Both the position numbers and the translations under genes were made by a program. The notes beneath the pieces are model-generated. The model did no database searches. It saw only the letters and a program-made list of their open reading frames with translations, and was not told where the DNA came from. From Wenyingzhuangia gilva (GTDB lineage: Bacteria; Bacteroidota; Bacteroidia; Flavobacteriales; Flavobacteriaceae), in contig NZ_JAUMIT010000003.1 of NCBI RefSeq assembly GCF_030519655.1, forward strand, positions 124,001-188,000: 64,000 nt of DNA. Reading direction: 5' to 3'. Of this stretch, positions 45,780 through 56,298 are shown one piece after another. Each line of letters starts with the position of its first letter. Position 1 is the first letter of the stretch.

Positions 45780-46811
45780 ATGAATACAAATGATATTAAC
45801 GTTTTAAAAACGTATTTTAAAGAGCCAAAAAAAATAGTGTTTGTAGCACACAAAAACCCTGATGGTGATGCAGTTGGATCTACTACAGCTATGGCTATGT
45901 TTTATAAAAAATTAGGTCATCAAGTACAAGTGGTTTTGCCTAATGGAATTCCAGATTTTATTGCATGGGTACCAGGAGCTGAGGAAGTTTATAGGTATGA
46001 TTTACAAAATATTCAATCTAAAAAGGCAATTAACGAAGCAGATGTGATTTTTTTATTAGATTTTAATGCTTTGCACAGAGTAGGCGATGATATGCAAAAT
46101 GGATTAGAAACCTTTACAGGAGATTTTATCATGATAGATCATCATCAACAACCAGATGATATTGCGATGGTTACTTATTCTGATACTTCAATTAGCTCTA
46201 CTTGTCAAATGGTTTATCATTATATTGATGCTTTAGGACAAACAGATTTGATTGATGAAGATATTGCTACTAGTATTTATACTGGTATTATGACAGATAC
46301 GGGTTCTTTTCGTTTTCCGTCAACTACAAGTACAACCCATAGAATTATTGCGGACTTGATTGATAAAGGAGCTAAAAATGCTGATATACACAATCAGGTA
46401 TTTAGCAATAATTCATACAGCAGATTACAACTGTTAGGAAAGGCTTTAACTAATTTGGTCTTGCTAGAAGATTGTAAAACAGCTTATATTACTTTGTCGC
46501 AAGAAGAATTAAAGCAGTATAATTATAACAAAGGAGATACAGAGGGAATTGTAAATTATGCATTGTCTTTAAAAGGAATTGTATTGGCGGGTATTTTTAT
46601 TGAGGATACAGATCAAGGAATTGTAAAAATATCATTTAGATCTAAAGGAAATTTTTCAGTCAATCAATTTGCAAGAAATCACTTTGATGGAGGAGGTCAT
46701 GACAATGCTGCTGGAGGAAGATCAGTGGATAGTTTGCAAGAAACTGTTGATAAATTTGTATCAATAGTACCTAATTATAAACAAGAATTGTTGGTTTCAT
46801 ATGAAATATAG
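45780..46811 (+). CDS. DHH-DHHA1 phosphoesterase (NrnA-like nanoRNase/pAp phosphatase)
   Basis: 343 aa. DHH domain with HKNPDGDAVGS (about 21-31), FLLDFNALHR and DHHQQPDD, all metal-binding; DHHA1 domain at the C-terminus with GGGHDNAAGG. NrnA enzymes degrade short RNAs and dephosphorylate pAp. The downstream gldI start lies inside its 3' end (11-base overlap), so they are cotranscribed. Confidence 0.92.
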   Translation: MNTNDINVLKTYFKEPKKIVFVAHKNPDGDAVGSTTAMAMFYKKLGHQVQVVLPNGIPDFIAWVPGAEEVYRYDLQNIQSKKAINEADVIFLLDFNALHRVGDDMQNGLETFTGDFIMIDHHQQPDDIAMVTYSDTSISSTCQMVYHYIDALGQTDLIDEDIATSIYTGIMTDTGSFRFPSTTSTTHRIIADLIDKGAKNADIHNQVFSNNSYSRLQLLGKALTNLVLLEDCKTAYITLSQEELKQYNYNKGDTEGIVNYALSLKGIVLAGIFIEDTDQGIVKISFRSKGNFSVNQFARNHFDGGGHDNAAGGRSVDSLQETVDKFVSIVPNYKQELLVSYEI

Positions 46812-47325
46812 TTGGCTACTTGTTTGTGGAATAGTTTTTGTTTCCTGTAACAACGCAAAAGCAAGAAGACCTATTAATAAAAATAAATCATCTTCTAAAT
46901 ATGATTATTCTATTGCTTTAAATAAAATCATTCAAGCAGAGGAAGAAAACAGCATCAAAAAGTACATTACAAATGATACTTTGTTTAACTATACCTTTTC
47001 TCCTTATGGTTTTGCCTACGCTAAAGTAAAAACATCGGATTTATTAACTACTAAAGTGCAACAAAACGATGTGGTTACTTACACTAAAACAGTTTTTAAT
47101 TTAAAAAACGAATTGATTTACAGTGAAATACAACAAACAATAAAGGTTGGAAAATCAAATGAGACAAAAGGAATCGAGGAAGGACTTAAATTAATGCAAG
47201 AAGATGAGGAATTTAAATTTATTTTTAGTTCATTTGTATCCCACGGATTTAGTGGAGATGGTAATAAAATAGGTGCTAACACACCCATAATAGTAAATAT
47301 TAAACTTTTAAAAATTAATAAATAA
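46801..47325 (+). CDS. gldI: Gliding-motility-associated FKBP-type lipoprotein GldI
   Basis: 174 aa lipoprotein, lipobox VSC at Cys16. The C-terminal half is an FKBP-like domain (VTYTKTVFNLKNELIYS, GIEEGLKLMQEDEEFKFIF), shorter than a full PPIase. Matches GldI, needed for gliding in Flavobacterium, thought to help fold periplasmic gliding proteins. Followed seven bases later by a second FKBP gene. Gliding itself cannot be concluded from this gene alone. Confidence 0.8.
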   Translation: MKYSWLLVCGIVFVSCNNAKARRPINKNKSSSKYDYSIALNKIIQAEEENSIKKYITNDTLFNYTFSPYGFAYAKVKTSDLLTTKVQQNDVVTYTKTVFNLKNELIYSEIQQTIKVGKSNETKGIEEGLKLMQEDEEFKFIFSSFVSHGFSGDGNKIGANTPIIVNIKLLKINK

Positions 47326-47332
47326 CAAGAAA

Positions 47333-48007
47333 ATGAATATCATTAAAGGATTAGCTTTAGGATTAGCAGTTACAGGAATGGTGTCTTGTAACCAACAAGC
47401 AGCAAAGAAAACAAAATTAGAAACTGAAATGGATTCAGTAAGTTATGCTTTAGGAGCATATATTAATGCAAACTTTAAAGTAAGTGAAGATTTTAAAGAT
47501 TTAGACTTAGCTGTTTTTAATCAAGCATTACAAGAATCTCAAGATACTGCTACAACTTTGTTAGATCAAAAAGATTTAGCTCCAATATTAATTGCTTACA
47601 CTAAGAAAATAGCTGAAGCAAAAAATGCAAAGTATAAGAGAGATCTTGGAGATTTTACAAAAGTAGACGAGTCTATTGCTGTAGAAACTACTGAAAGCGG
47701 TTTAAAATATCAAGTAATTACTGAAGGTTCAGGAGAAAAGCCAGTAGCAACAAGTACTGTAAAAGTGCACTACCATGGAACTACACCTGATGGTGAAGTT
47801 TTTGATAGCTCTGTAGAAAGAGGAACTCCAGCTGAATTCCCATTAAATAGAGTGATTCCAGGATGGACAGAAGGATTACAATTAATGTCTGTAGGTTCTA
47901 AGTACAAGCTTATTATTCCTGCTGATTTAGCTTATAAAGATCAAAAGCCAAGTAATGGTGATGATATTATCTTTATTGTTGAATTATTAGAGATCGTAAA
48001 AAAGTAA
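47333..48007 (+). CDS. FKBP-type peptidyl-prolyl isomerase lipoprotein
   Basis: 224 aa. Lipobox MVSC at Cys19. An N-terminal dimerisation-like helical part (about 30-110) precedes a full FKBP domain (about 120-224): VKVHYHGTTPDGEVFDSS, GTPAEFPLNRVIPGWTEGL and GDDIIFIVELLEI. Periplasmic foldase, similar to FkpA/Mip. Third gene of the nrnA-gldI-fkp unit, followed by a strong terminator. Confidence 0.93.
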   Translation: MNIIKGLALGLAVTGMVSCNQQAAKKTKLETEMDSVSYALGAYINANFKVSEDFKDLDLAVFNQALQESQDTATTLLDQKDLAPILIAYTKKIAEAKNAKYKRDLGDFTKVDESIAVETTESGLKYQVITEGSGEKPVATSTVKVHYHGTTPDGEVFDSSVERGTPAEFPLNRVIPGWTEGLQLMSVGSKYKLIIPADLAYKDQKPSNGDDIIFIVELLEIVKK

Positions 48008-48030
48008 TTTGATACTTAAGTCATAAAATA

Positions 48031-48065
48031 AAAAGCCCAATTAAGAATTTCTTAATTGGGCTTTT
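48031..48065 (+). terminator. Terminator of the gldI/FKBP unit
   Basis: 15-bp stem AAAAGCCCAATTAAG with CTTAATTGGGCTTTT around AATTT. The extended upstream frame of cysS would begin inside it, which argues for the downstream cysS start. Confidence 0.93.
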
Positions 48066-48127
48066 TCTTGCTACTATATTCAATACAGAAAGTTTATATT
48101 TACGCTTTTAAAATTAAAAGGAAATCC

Positions 48128-49606
48128 ATGAGCTTATTTCAAGATCAGTCTTTAAAAGTATACAACTCAATTAGCAAAACAAAAGAAACTTTTTCTCCGG
48201 TAACCGAAGGAAATGTGGGAATGTATGTATGTGGACCTACCGTGTATAGCAATGTGCATTTAGGAAACGTAAGAACGTTTATGAGTTTTGATTTGGTGTT
48301 TAGATACTTACAGCATTTGGGATATAAAGTACGTTATGTTCGTAATATTACTGATGCAGGACATATGGAGGATGATGCTGATGAAGGAGAGGATAAAATT
48401 GCTAAAAAAGCTCGTGTTGAAAAAATAGAGCCGATGGAAGTGGTGCAACGCTACACTTTAGACTTCCATAATATTTTACAACAATTAAATAATTTACCGC
48501 CAAGTATTGAGCCAACCGCTACAGGACATATTATTGAGCAAATTGAAATTATTAAAGATATTTTAGACAAAGGATTGGCTTATGAGGTAAATGGTTCTGT
48601 ATATTTTGATGTTTTAAAATACAATGAAAGTAAAACTTACGGAGTTTTATCTGGTAGAAAAATAGAAGATGCGGTTCATAACACTCGTGTGTTAGATGGA
48701 CAATCGGAAAAGAAGAATCCTCAAGATTTCGCTTTGTGGAAAAAAGCAAGTCCACAACATATTATGCGCTGGCCTTCTCCTTGGGGAATTGGTTTCCCAG
48801 GTTGGCATTTAGAGTGTACTGCTATGAGTACAAAATACTTAGGAGAAAAGTTTGATATACACGGAGGAGGAATGGATTTAAAATTCCCTCATCACGAATG
48901 TGAAATTGCGCAAGCAGAAGCTTGTAACGGTCACAATCCTGTAAATTATTGGATGCATGCGAATATGTTAACCATGAACGGACAAAAAATGTCTAAATCA
49001 ACAGGGAATAACATCTTACCAGGAGAAATTTTTACTGGAGAGAATGCTATTTTATCAAAACCATTTTCGCCAGCAGTTGTTCGTTTCTTTATGATGCAAG
49101 CACATTATCGTAGTATTTTAGATTTTTCTAGTGAAGCTTTAGAGGCATCAGAAAAAGGATATCATAAATTGGTAGAAGCGTTAAAGTATCTATCTAACAT
49201 CACGGCATCTAAAACATCAACCATAGATGTTAAGAGTTGGAAGCAGGCTTGCTATGATGCGATGAATGATGATTTTAATAGTCCTGTATTGATTGCTAAT
49301 TTGTTTGATGCTGTTAAAAACATCAATCTATTAAAAGAAGGTAAAGCAAGTTTAACACAAGAAGATTTAGATTTATTTACAAACACTTTACATGCTTTTG
49401 TTTATGATGTGTTAGGTTTGTTAACAGAAACTACTGAGCAGGGTTCTAACAAATTAGAGGGAGTGGTAAATATGTTAATTGGAATGCGTAAGCAAGCAAG
49501 AGATAATAAAGATTGGGCGATGAGTGATTTGATTCGTGATGAATTAAAAGCTTTAGGGATTCAATTAAAAGATGGAAAAGAAGGAACTACTTTTGTTGTA
49601 GAATAA
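48128..49606 (+). CDS. cysS: Cysteinyl-tRNA synthetase
   Basis: 492 aa from [14 protein letters not shown]; the longer frame from 48056 starts in the terminator stem and adds unrelated residues. Class I synthetase: [13 protein letters not shown] (zinc Cys and HIGH-type motif), HLECTAMS and HHECEIAQ zinc ligands, KMSKSTGN (KMSKS). A TATATTTA box (48095-48102) lies 26 bases upstream with TTG 24 bases before it. Followed seven bases later by yidD and lgt, a probable operon. Confidence 0.97.
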   Translation: MSLFQDQSLKVYNSISKTKETFSPVTEGNVGMYVCGPTVYSNVHLGNVRTFMSFDLVFRYLQHLGYKVRYVRNITDAGHMEDDADEGEDKIAKKARVEKIEPMEVVQRYTLDFHNILQQLNNLPPSIEPTATGHIIEQIEIIKDILDKGLAYEVNGSVYFDVLKYNESKTYGVLSGRKIEDAVHNTRVLDGQSEKKNPQDFALWKKASPQHIMRWPSPWGIGFPGWHLECTAMSTKYLGEKFDIHGGGMDLKFPHHECEIAQAEACNGHNPVNYWMHANMLTMNGQKMSKSTGNNILPGEIFTGENAILSKPFSPAVVRFFMMQAHYRSILDFSSEALEASEKGYHKLVEALKYLSNITASKTSTIDVKSWKQACYDAMNDDFNSPVLIANLFDAVKNINLLKEGKASLTQEDLDLFTNTLHAFVYDVLGLLTETTEQGSNKLEGVVNMLIGMRKQARDNKDWAMSDLIRDELKALGIQLKDGKEGTTFVVE

Positions 49607-49613
49607 ATTAAGA

Positions 49614-49868
49614 ATGGATAGAATGAAAAAGATATTAATATTTCCTTTTATCCTATTGATAAGATTTTATCAAGGAGCCATTTCTCCTTTTACACCTGCC
49701 ACGTGTAGGTATTTACCTACCTGTTCTAGTTATAGCATAGAAGCTTTGCAAAAGCATGGCATTATTTATGGTGGATGGTTGGCTATTAAAAGAATTGCAA
49801 GTTGTCACCCATGGGGAGGCAGTGGTTACGATCCTGTACCAGAAAAACAAAATAAAAAAGAGATATGA
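49614..49868 (+). CDS. yidD: Membrane protein insertion efficiency factor YidD
   Basis: 84 aa. [25 protein letters not shown] and [13 protein letters not shown] are the full YidD signature. Peripheral inner-membrane protein that aids YidC-dependent insertion. Its stop overlaps the lgt start (ATGA), so the two are coupled. Confidence 0.95.
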   Translation: MDRMKKILIFPFILLIRFYQGAISPFTPATCRYLPTCSSYSIEALQKHGIIYGGWLAIKRIASCHPWGGSGYDPVPEKQNKKEI

Positions 49869-50677
49869 ATGTATTAGCCATTACTTGGGATCCCTCTTTA
49901 GGGATTGACTTAGGTTTTTTTGTAATAAGATATTATAGTTTGATGTTTGTAATTGCGTTTGCATTGGGATATCAAATTATGAAGCGAATTTTTATTCATG
50001 AAAAGGTAGAATTAGAAAAATTAGACAAACTATTAATGTATGTAGTCTTTGCTACCATTTTAGGAGCAAGATTAGGACATGTTTTCTTTTACGATTGGGC
50101 TTATTTTAGTCAACATCCAGCAGAAATCTTGTTGCCTTTTAAATTTCAGCCTACTTTTAAATTCACTGGTTTTGCAGGATTGGCAAGTCATGGAGCAGCC
50201 ATAGGGATTATTGCTTCTTTGTGGTATTTTTCTAAAAAAGTAATGCACAAACCTTTACTTTATATTTTGGATAGGGTAGGGATTACCGTTGCTATTGCTG
50301 GATTGTTTATCCGTTTGGGGAATTTGATGAATTCAGAAATTATTGGACATCCAACAGGAACAAATTATGGGGTGATTTTTGCAAATTTAGGAGAAAATTT
50401 TCCTAGACATCCAACACAATTGTATGAAGGATTTGGTTATTTAATAGTATTTGTTATTCTTTTTTATATGTATTGGAAAACCGATGCAGCACAAAAGCAA
50501 GGACTGCTATTTGGAACCTTTTTTGCTCTACTATGGTCTGTTCGTTTTGTGGTTGAGTTCTTTAAAGAAGATCAGGTTGATTTTGAAAAAGGAATGATCT
50601 TAAATATGGGACAAATTTTAAGTATTCCTTTAATTATAATAGGGGTTTACTTTATGATAAAGGCCAAAAAGAAATAA
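49865..50677 (+). CDS. lgt: Prolipoprotein diacylglyceryl transferase
   Basis: 270 aa with about seven membrane segments. Signature [15 protein letters not shown], plus SHGAAIG and RHPTQLYEG. Transfers diacylglycerol from phosphatidylglycerol to the lipobox cysteine, the first step in making the many lipoproteins encoded nearby. Confidence 0.96.
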   Translation: MNVLAITWDPSLGIDLGFFVIRYYSLMFVIAFALGYQIMKRIFIHEKVELEKLDKLLMYVVFATILGARLGHVFFYDWAYFSQHPAEILLPFKFQPTFKFTGFAGLASHGAAIGIIASLWYFSKKVMHKPLLYILDRVGITVAIAGLFIRLGNLMNSEIIGHPTGTNYGVIFANLGENFPRHPTQLYEGFGYLIVFVILFYMYWKTDAAQKQGLLFGTFFALLWSVRFVVEFFKEDQVDFEKGMILNMGQILSIPLIIIGVYFMIKAKKK

Positions 50678-50684
50678 ATAAAAT

Positions 50685-50708
50685 ACGACCACTAATATTA
50701 GTGGTCGT
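50685..50708. terminator. Bidirectional terminator after lgt
   Basis: Perfect 24-base palindrome, ACGACCACTAAT with ATTAGTGGTCGT, then T residues; serves lgt and the convergent TonB receptor gene. Confidence 0.9.
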
Positions 50709-50731
50709 TTTTGTTTGATAATATGTTTAAA

Positions 50732-52849
50732 TTAGAATAAATACTTTAGGTTTATTCCTGTGTAATAATTCAAAGGGTTTCCTGGATAATAATATCTAGG
50801 TGCACTATTTCCAAATCCTGAAGCATTGATTAATATTTGTGAGGCATATGCTTTGTTAAAAATATTATTGATTCCTATAAAGGTATCTAAATCAAGTTTT
50901 TTAAAAAGGCTTATAGTATAACCAAGTTTTAAATTTGTGAGTCTGTAGCTATCAGAATATAGACTGTTGCTATCTGTTATTGGCATGCTTCCAACGTATT
51001 GATAGTTGAGGTTTCCATGGATTCCTATATTAGAATTAAAATCAACTCCAGTATTAAAAACATCAGAAGGAACTCCTGTTAAATCATTTTCAGAATAATC
51101 CTTATTGTCATCTATAAACTTTTTAAACGTAAAATGATTGAGCGTATAATTGGTAAAGGAACTAATAGATAGTTTTTTGTTCTTTAACCAATAATAATTT
51201 AGTGTTAGTTCTAAACCATTGTGCTGTGTTTTTCCAGCATTAACACCTATGTATTGATCTTGGGCAGTACGCTTTGCTACTAATAGATTTTTGATGTTTA
51301 AACTATATAAAGCAAGACCAAATTGTAAACGATTGCTTAACATTTCTCCACGCGTTCCAATTTCATAGTTCCAACCTGTTTCAGGTTTTAAGTTGTTGTT
51401 AATTTGTCCATCAGGTAGCAAGGTTTCTGCTAAAGTGATGGGAGAAAATCCGTGATTGATACTAGTATATAAACGGATGTTTTTTAAAGGGTTATATGAG
51501 ATTCCAAATTTTGGAGAAAGAATGTTTTTAAATTTAAAATTTCCTGACTGATCTGGATTGGAGGATGAAAAAGCAAAGTTGTCTTTTAAATTGTAGGCAG
51601 TTTTGTTTAGGTTTAGACCTACAGAAAGAGTTGTTTTAAGCGAAAGTTGGTAGTTGCTTTCTAAAAACAGATTGTAGTAGTTTCTTTTTTCTTTAAAGTT
51701 TGATAATTCATTCCCTTGAACACTCCCTGTTCCTGAAGGATAATCTTGATATAGATTTTGATAATTTTGATATTGATAAGTGTCCTTAAAAAACTCTCCT
51801 CCTAGTGTATAATCTAAATTACTGTTCCATAGTTTTAGGTTTCCTAATAGCTTTGTTCTAATCCCTATGGCGTGAGTTTTTTCTTTTAAAATGTCAAAAG
51901 GTCTTGGCTCGTAAGCCTCTTTAAACGAGGAAAAAACACTAGTGGTTTGAATAAGATTATTGTTGTATTGATGTTTCCAAGAGAGACCTAGAAGTCCTCT
52001 TATAACATCTTCATATCCTTTTGCTTGTTTCCAAGTAAAAGCAGCTTTTTTTGGATTGTTTTTATAATCATTTTGATTGATGGAGCTTGGAATAAAAGCT
52101 TTTAAATCTACAAAACTAGATAGGAGGGATAGTTCATCATTTTTACCAAAGTAATGGTTAGTGCTTACAGTAAAAGTTTGTCTGTTATACTCATTATTTT
52201 CACGGTAGCCATTACTGTGGGTATCACTATAAATAGTTTGGATATTATTTTTTTTAGTACTATAATTTACTTTAAAAATTCCTTTTGATAAACCAAAAGA
52301 ACCAATGGTTAGTTGATTAAAAATACTTGATTGGTTTCCGTTAGATTCATGAGGTTTTATTTGGATAACTCCGCCAAGACCCGCTCCATATTTAAGAGCA
52401 CTTGTTCCTTTTATAATATAAATGGCTCCAATAGAAGCCAATTCAAAATCTTCAATATTGGTTTCTCCGCTTCCGTTGGTTAAAGGAATGTCTTTATAAT
52501 AAGCCCTAATTTTAGCAGTACCATATAGGTTTCTAGCACCAATACCCCTAATGGTAATTCTATTGGTATTTAATGATCCGCTTTGCATAAAAATACCAGG
52601 TATTCTATTTAAAACAGGAGCAAAATTGGTGTTATTAGCACGTTCTAATTCTTTTGACGAAATGGTATCAATAGTACTTGCTATCTGTTTGTTTTTTTTT
52701 GCGTTGTTTCTAACACTAATGACCACTTCATTTAATTCTGATGTATTACCTTCTGTTATTGTTTTTTCGCTATTTTTTGATTGACTGTAACAGACGATAG
52801 AAGATAATAGGTGAAAAGTAAAAAGGATTCTTGTTTTGAATGAAATCAT
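50732..52849 (-). CDS. TonB-dependent receptor
   Basis: 705 aa. Signal peptide ends about IVCYS. Plug domain (about 55-180): APVLNRIPGIFMQSG, ITIRGIGARNLYG, IYIIKGTSALKYGAGLGGVI. The rest is a 22-strand barrel ending YYTGINLKYLF with a terminal Phe. The FecA-like plug and length fit a siderophore or metal-complex receptor, but the substrate is not decided. Monocistronic. Confidence 0.93.
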   Translation of the reverse strand: MISFKTRILFTFHLLSSIVCYSQSKNSEKTITEGNTSELNEVVISVRNNAKKNKQIASTIDTISSKELERANNTNFAPVLNRIPGIFMQSGSLNTNRITIRGIGARNLYGTAKIRAYYKDIPLTNGSGETNIEDFELASIGAIYIIKGTSALKYGAGLGGVIQIKPHESNGNQSSIFNQLTIGSFGLSKGIFKVNYSTKKNNIQTIYSDTHSNGYRENNEYNRQTFTVSTNHYFGKNDELSLLSSFVDLKAFIPSSINQNDYKNNPKKAAFTWKQAKGYEDVIRGLLGLSWKHQYNNNLIQTTSVFSSFKEAYEPRPFDILKEKTHAIGIRTKLLGNLKLWNSNLDYTLGGEFFKDTYQYQNYQNLYQDYPSGTGSVQGNELSNFKEKRNYYNLFLESNYQLSLKTTLSVGLNLNKTAYNLKDNFAFSSSNPDQSGNFKFKNILSPKFGISYNPLKNIRLYTSINHGFSPITLAETLLPDGQINNNLKPETGWNYEIGTRGEMLSNRLQFGLALYSLNIKNLLVAKRTAQDQYIGVNAGKTQHNGLELTLNYYWLKNKKLSISSFTNYTLNHFTFKKFIDDNKDYSENDLTGVPSDVFNTGVDFNSNIGIHGNLNYQYVGSMPITDSNSLYSDSYRLTNLKLGYTISLFKKLDLDTFIGINNIFNKAYASQILINASGFGNSAPRYYYPGNPLNYYTGINLKYLF

Positions 52850-52972
52850 TAAAAGAGATTAAAATAATAAAAAGACTAATTTATAATTTTAGTTTTAAGG
52901 TTACTCTTTTTTATAAAGAAGATAAGTCTTTAAGTTCAAATTAATATCTTAGAGTATTAAAATTAAAGAGCT

Positions 52973-53671
52973 ATGAAAAACCTAGTATTAGCGAGTTCAG
53001 GAAGTGTACATGGATCTGAGTATTTAGAATATTTAATTCCTACTATAGATAAGTTATACAAAGACATTGAAGAAATTTTATTTATTCCTTATGCACAACC
53101 AAGTGGAATTAGTTTTGATGAGTATACAGATGCAGTACAAGAAGCCATTAGTACTTTAGGAATAGAGGTGAAAGGAATTCATGAATATTCAGATCCAAAG
53201 GAGGCTATTAAAAAAGCCAAAGGTATTTTTGTAGGAGGTGGGAATACTTTTTTATTAGTCAGTAAGTTGTATGAATTTGGTTTGTTGGAAGTACTAAAAG
53301 AAGTTATTGATCAAGGAGTTCCGTATTTGGGTACTAGTGCAGGGACTAATATTACAGGCTTAACTATGCAAACTACTAATGATATGCCAATAGTGCTTCC
53401 TCCTAGTTTTAAAACTCTAGGAATTGTTCCTTTTAACTTTAATGCACATTTTATACCTGCTGATAAAAACTCTACTCACAAAGGAGAAACTAGAGAGACC
53501 AGAATAAAAGAATTTCAATGCATAGAAAGTACTCCGGTTATTGGACTACAAGAAGGTAGTTGGTTAAGAGTAAAGGGAGATGATGTCTTTTTAAGGGGAG
53601 GGGAATATGCTTATTGGTTTGAAAATAAAACCGTAAAATTAATTGAAGCCAATACAAATTTAAAAGCATAA
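52973..53671 (+). CDS. pepE: Dipeptidase E (alpha-aspartyl dipeptidase)
   Basis: 232 aa peptidase S51. Catalytic Ser122 in GTSAGTN; FVGGGNTFLL precedes it and NAHF follows (His region). Cleaves Asp-X dipeptides in the cytosol. Monocistronic with a terminator shared with ribBA. Confidence 0.95.
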   Translation: MKNLVLASSGSVHGSEYLEYLIPTIDKLYKDIEEILFIPYAQPSGISFDEYTDAVQEAISTLGIEVKGIHEYSDPKEAIKKAKGIFVGGGNTFLLVSKLYEFGLLEVLKEVIDQGVPYLGTSAGTNITGLTMQTTNDMPIVLPPSFKTLGIVPFNFNAHFIPADKNSTHKGETRETRIKEFQCIESTPVIGLQEGSWLRVKGDDVFLRGGEYAYWFENKTVKLIEANTNLKA

Positions 53672-53700
53672 AAAAAGCTGAGCATTTGCTCAGCTTTTTT
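53671..53700. terminator. Bidirectional terminator between pepE and ribBA
   Basis: Palindrome AAAAAAGCTGAGCA-TT-TGCTCAGCTTTTTT, three bases before the end of ribBA and directly after pepE. Confidence 0.92.
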
Positions 53701-53702
53701 GT

Positions 53703-54854
53703 TTAGTAATTTATTCTTTCTACTACTTCTAACCCATAACCTGTAATACCTACACGTTTTTTACTAGCAGGAGAGTTGGTTAGTAATCTTAGTTTGTTAA
53801 CATCTATATTGTGTAAAATTTGGGCTCCAATACCAAAATCTTTTTCATCCATAGGATTGCTTGTAGGTTGTTCTGGAGCAATTCCTTTTTGAGTGTTTTT
53901 AAGGTCTGTAAGGCGTTTTTTAAGATTAAAGGTTAATTGTTCTTGGTTGATAAAAACCACAGCACCTTTTCCTTCTTCATTGATTTTGTCAAAAATTCTT
54001 GTCAACTTATCTTCAGAACCAGTAGTTAAAGTATTTAGAATGTCGTTTCCAAAAGCATTAGGTGTTACCTTGCATAATACTTCTTCGTCTTTTGTCCAGG
54101 ATCCTTTGGTTAAAGCCAAATGAATTTGATTATTGGTGGTTTGGTTATAGGCTCTTAATCTAAAAGTTCCAAAACGAGTGTCAATATCAAAATCTTCAAT
54201 TTTTTTAATTAAAGAATCGTGTTGCATACGGTAAGAAACCAAATCCTCAATAGAAATTAATTTTAAATTGAATTTATCAGCAACTTCTCTTAAACGTGGC
54301 AAACGAGCCATGCTACCGTCTTCATTTAAAATTTCTACTAAGATTCCAGCAGGTTTTAATCCAGCTAAACGAGCTAAATCAACACTTGCTTCTGTATGTC
54401 CAGTTCTTCTTAATACGCCACCTTCTTTAGCTTTTAACGGAAAAATATGTCCAGGTCTTCCTAAATCAGAAGGTTTGGTTTCGTTTTGTGTTAAAGCATA
54501 AATGGTTTTAGCTCTATCGTGAGCAGAAATTCCTGTGGTACATCCATGACCAATTAAATCTACTGAAACGGTGAATTGAGTATGATGTAAAACAGTGTTA
54601 TTGTACACCATCATATTTAAACCTAATTCCTCGCAACGTTCTTCTATTAAAGGAGCACAAATCAATCCACGACCATGTTGAGCCATGAAATTAATCATTT
54701 CAGGTGTTACCTTTTCGGCAGCAGCAATAAAGTCACCTTCATTTTCTCTGTCTTCATCATCTACAACAATAATCATTTTTCCATTTCTAATGTCTTCAAT
54801 GGCTTCTTGTATAGAATCTAACTTTATTTGGGGTGTATTTTCGGTATTATTCAT
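53703..54854 (-). CDS. ribB: RibBA: DHBP synthase with a degenerate GTP cyclohydrolase II domain
   Basis: 383 aa. The N-terminal DHBP synthase (about 10-210) is complete: [33 protein letters not shown] and [11 protein letters not shown]. It makes dihydroxybutanone phosphate from ribulose 5-phosphate for riboflavin. The C-terminal part (about 218-380) has the GCHII fold outline ([27 protein letters not shown]) but no Cys-x2-Gly...Cys-x-Cys zinc site (the region reads [17 protein letters not shown]), so cyclohydrolase activity is not expected. Its start overlaps the end of the upstream lptF-like gene by eight bases. Confidence 0.92.
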   Translation of the reverse strand: MNNTENTPQIKLDSIQEAIEDIRNGKMIIVVDDEDRENEGDFIAAAEKVTPEMINFMAQHGRGLICAPLIEERCEELGLNMMVYNNTVLHHTQFTVSVDLIGHGCTTGISAHDRAKTIYALTQNETKPSDLGRPGHIFPLKAKEGGVLRRTGHTEASVDLARLAGLKPAGILVEILNEDGSMARLPRLREVADKFNLKLISIEDLVSYRMQHDSLIKKIEDFDIDTRFGTFRLRAYNQTTNNQIHLALTKGSWTKDEEVLCKVTPNAFGNDILNTLTTGSEDKLTRIFDKINEEGKGAVVFINQEQLTFNLKKRLTDLKNTQKGIAPEQPTSNPMDEKDFGIGAQILHNIDVNKLRLLTNSPASKKRVGITGYGLEVVERINY

Positions 54855-56289
54855 TTGTTTTTTTAAATCTATTGAATAGTTTTTTAAATGGGGTTAAAAT
54901 TACATCAAATTTAACGAATCCCATATCTTTAGAGGCACTTATCGTAAAAATAATGGCCAATGGTAGCATTACTAATGTTCCTGACCATCCTCCTAAAAAG
55001 GCACTAATTTTACTTTCTTCAGCAACATTTTTTCCAAAGGTGTTGATAAAATAATAAGCTACATAAATAATAATAGCTATAATCATAGGCATTCCAAATC
55101 CTCCTTTTCTAATGATAGAGCCTAAAGAAGCTCCCACAAAAAATAAAAGAAGACAAGAAAAAGAATTCGTTAAAATAAAGTGAAATTGATAATCATGATT
55201 ATTTAAGTCTTTACGCTTTCTTTTATAGTAATCTTTATAGCCTTCTATGTCCTTTAATTTGTTTTCAACAGCTCTTGAAGCCTGACTTAAAATATTTATT
55301 TTACTACCATCCGTAAAATTATCTAAAATATTTTTTTGCAAGGGCTTGTATTTTGTAGTATCTAATTCTTTAGACATTTCGTTAACTAAAATATTAGATT
55401 GCATAGATCTTAGTTTGGTGTCGATGTATTTATCGTAATTGTATTTTAAACTATCAGAACTAGCTTTTAGCTGTCCCATGTTTTTCATGGTGTAGTGATA
55501 TTTATGTTTTTCTTCTTCTAAATCACCACTAGTTAAGTCAGAAATATCAATATTTACGGTGTGTCTATCAAATTTTGCCATGGAAGAAGGCATTTTTAAT
55601 CTGTTTGCACGTTTTCTTTGATCATTGGTGTGGTCTTCAAAATAATAACCATCATCTAAAATTAAGGTCATGTATTTACTTCCTTCTTCAGTTGTAATTT
55701 TTCCTTTTTTAGCGGTGATAGTAATTTGATCGTCTTTTGATCCTTTGGTTTCTATGATTAAAACATCTTTTAATAAGTTGTTTTCTTCTCCATATTTTTT
55801 TGAAAACTTGATACTATATCCTGGAATTTCATCGTTAAAACTACCTTCTACCAAAGCCAAAGTAGGTTGTGTTTTTTTGATGTTTACATATAAGTTTTTT
55901 TGTTTTAAACTGGCGTATGGATAAACGTAGTTAATTAAAAAGAAGTTTGCAAGTGATATCAAACCTACACAGATGATAAGAGGTCTTAGGAATCTGAAAA
56001 ATGAAATTCCAGCAGATTTAACAGCTGCAAACTCATAGTTTTCTCCTAAATTTCCCAAGGTCATAATGGAAGATAGTAGTACAGATATTGGTAAAGCTTG
56101 TGGCGTTACATACAAGCACATGTACCATAAAAATTTTATAATAATAACAATACCTATTCCTTTCCCTGCTAATTCATCAAACATTAACCAAATAGCCTGC
56201 ATAACCAATACAAACATTACAATGGAGAATGAAGCAAAAAAGGGAACTAAAAAGCTCTTGATTAAATATTTGTCTAGGATTTTCAACAA
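54847..56289 (-). CDS. LptF/LptG-type permease
   Basis: 480 aa. Three N-terminal membrane helices, a periplasmic jellyroll-like middle (about 125-350), three C-terminal helices. [19 protein letters not shown] and [17 protein letters not shown] are typical of the YjgP/YjgQ family that extracts lipopolysaccharide from the inner membrane. LptF or LptG cannot be told apart here. Middle of a lolA-lptF/G-ribBA run. Confidence 0.93.
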   Translation of the reverse strand: MLKILDKYLIKSFLVPFFASFSIVMFVLVMQAIWLMFDELAGKGIGIVIIIKFLWYMCLYVTPQALPISVLLSSIMTLGNLGENYEFAAVKSAGISFFRFLRPLIICVGLISLANFFLINYVYPYASLKQKNLYVNIKKTQPTLALVEGSFNDEIPGYSIKFSKKYGEENNLLKDVLIIETKGSKDDQITITAKKGKITTEEGSKYMTLILDDGYYFEDHTNDQRKRANRLKMPSSMAKFDRHTVNIDISDLTSGDLEEEKHKYHYTMKNMGQLKASSDSLKYNYDKYIDTKLRSMQSNILVNEMSKELDTTKYKPLQKNILDNFTDGSKINILSQASRAVENKLKDIEGYKDYYKRKRKDLNNHDYQFHFILTNSFSCLLLFFVGASLGSIIRKGGFGMPMIIAIIIYVAYYFINTFGKNVAEESKISAFLGGWSGTLVMLPLAIIFTISASKDMGFVKFDVILTPFKKLFNRFKKTNE

Positions 56290-56298
56290 AAAGAGGGA

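Noticed and set aside
48056-48127. N-terminal extension of cysS
   Set aside because: Begins inside the terminator stem of the preceding operon; the true start MSLFQDQ at 48128 matches the family.
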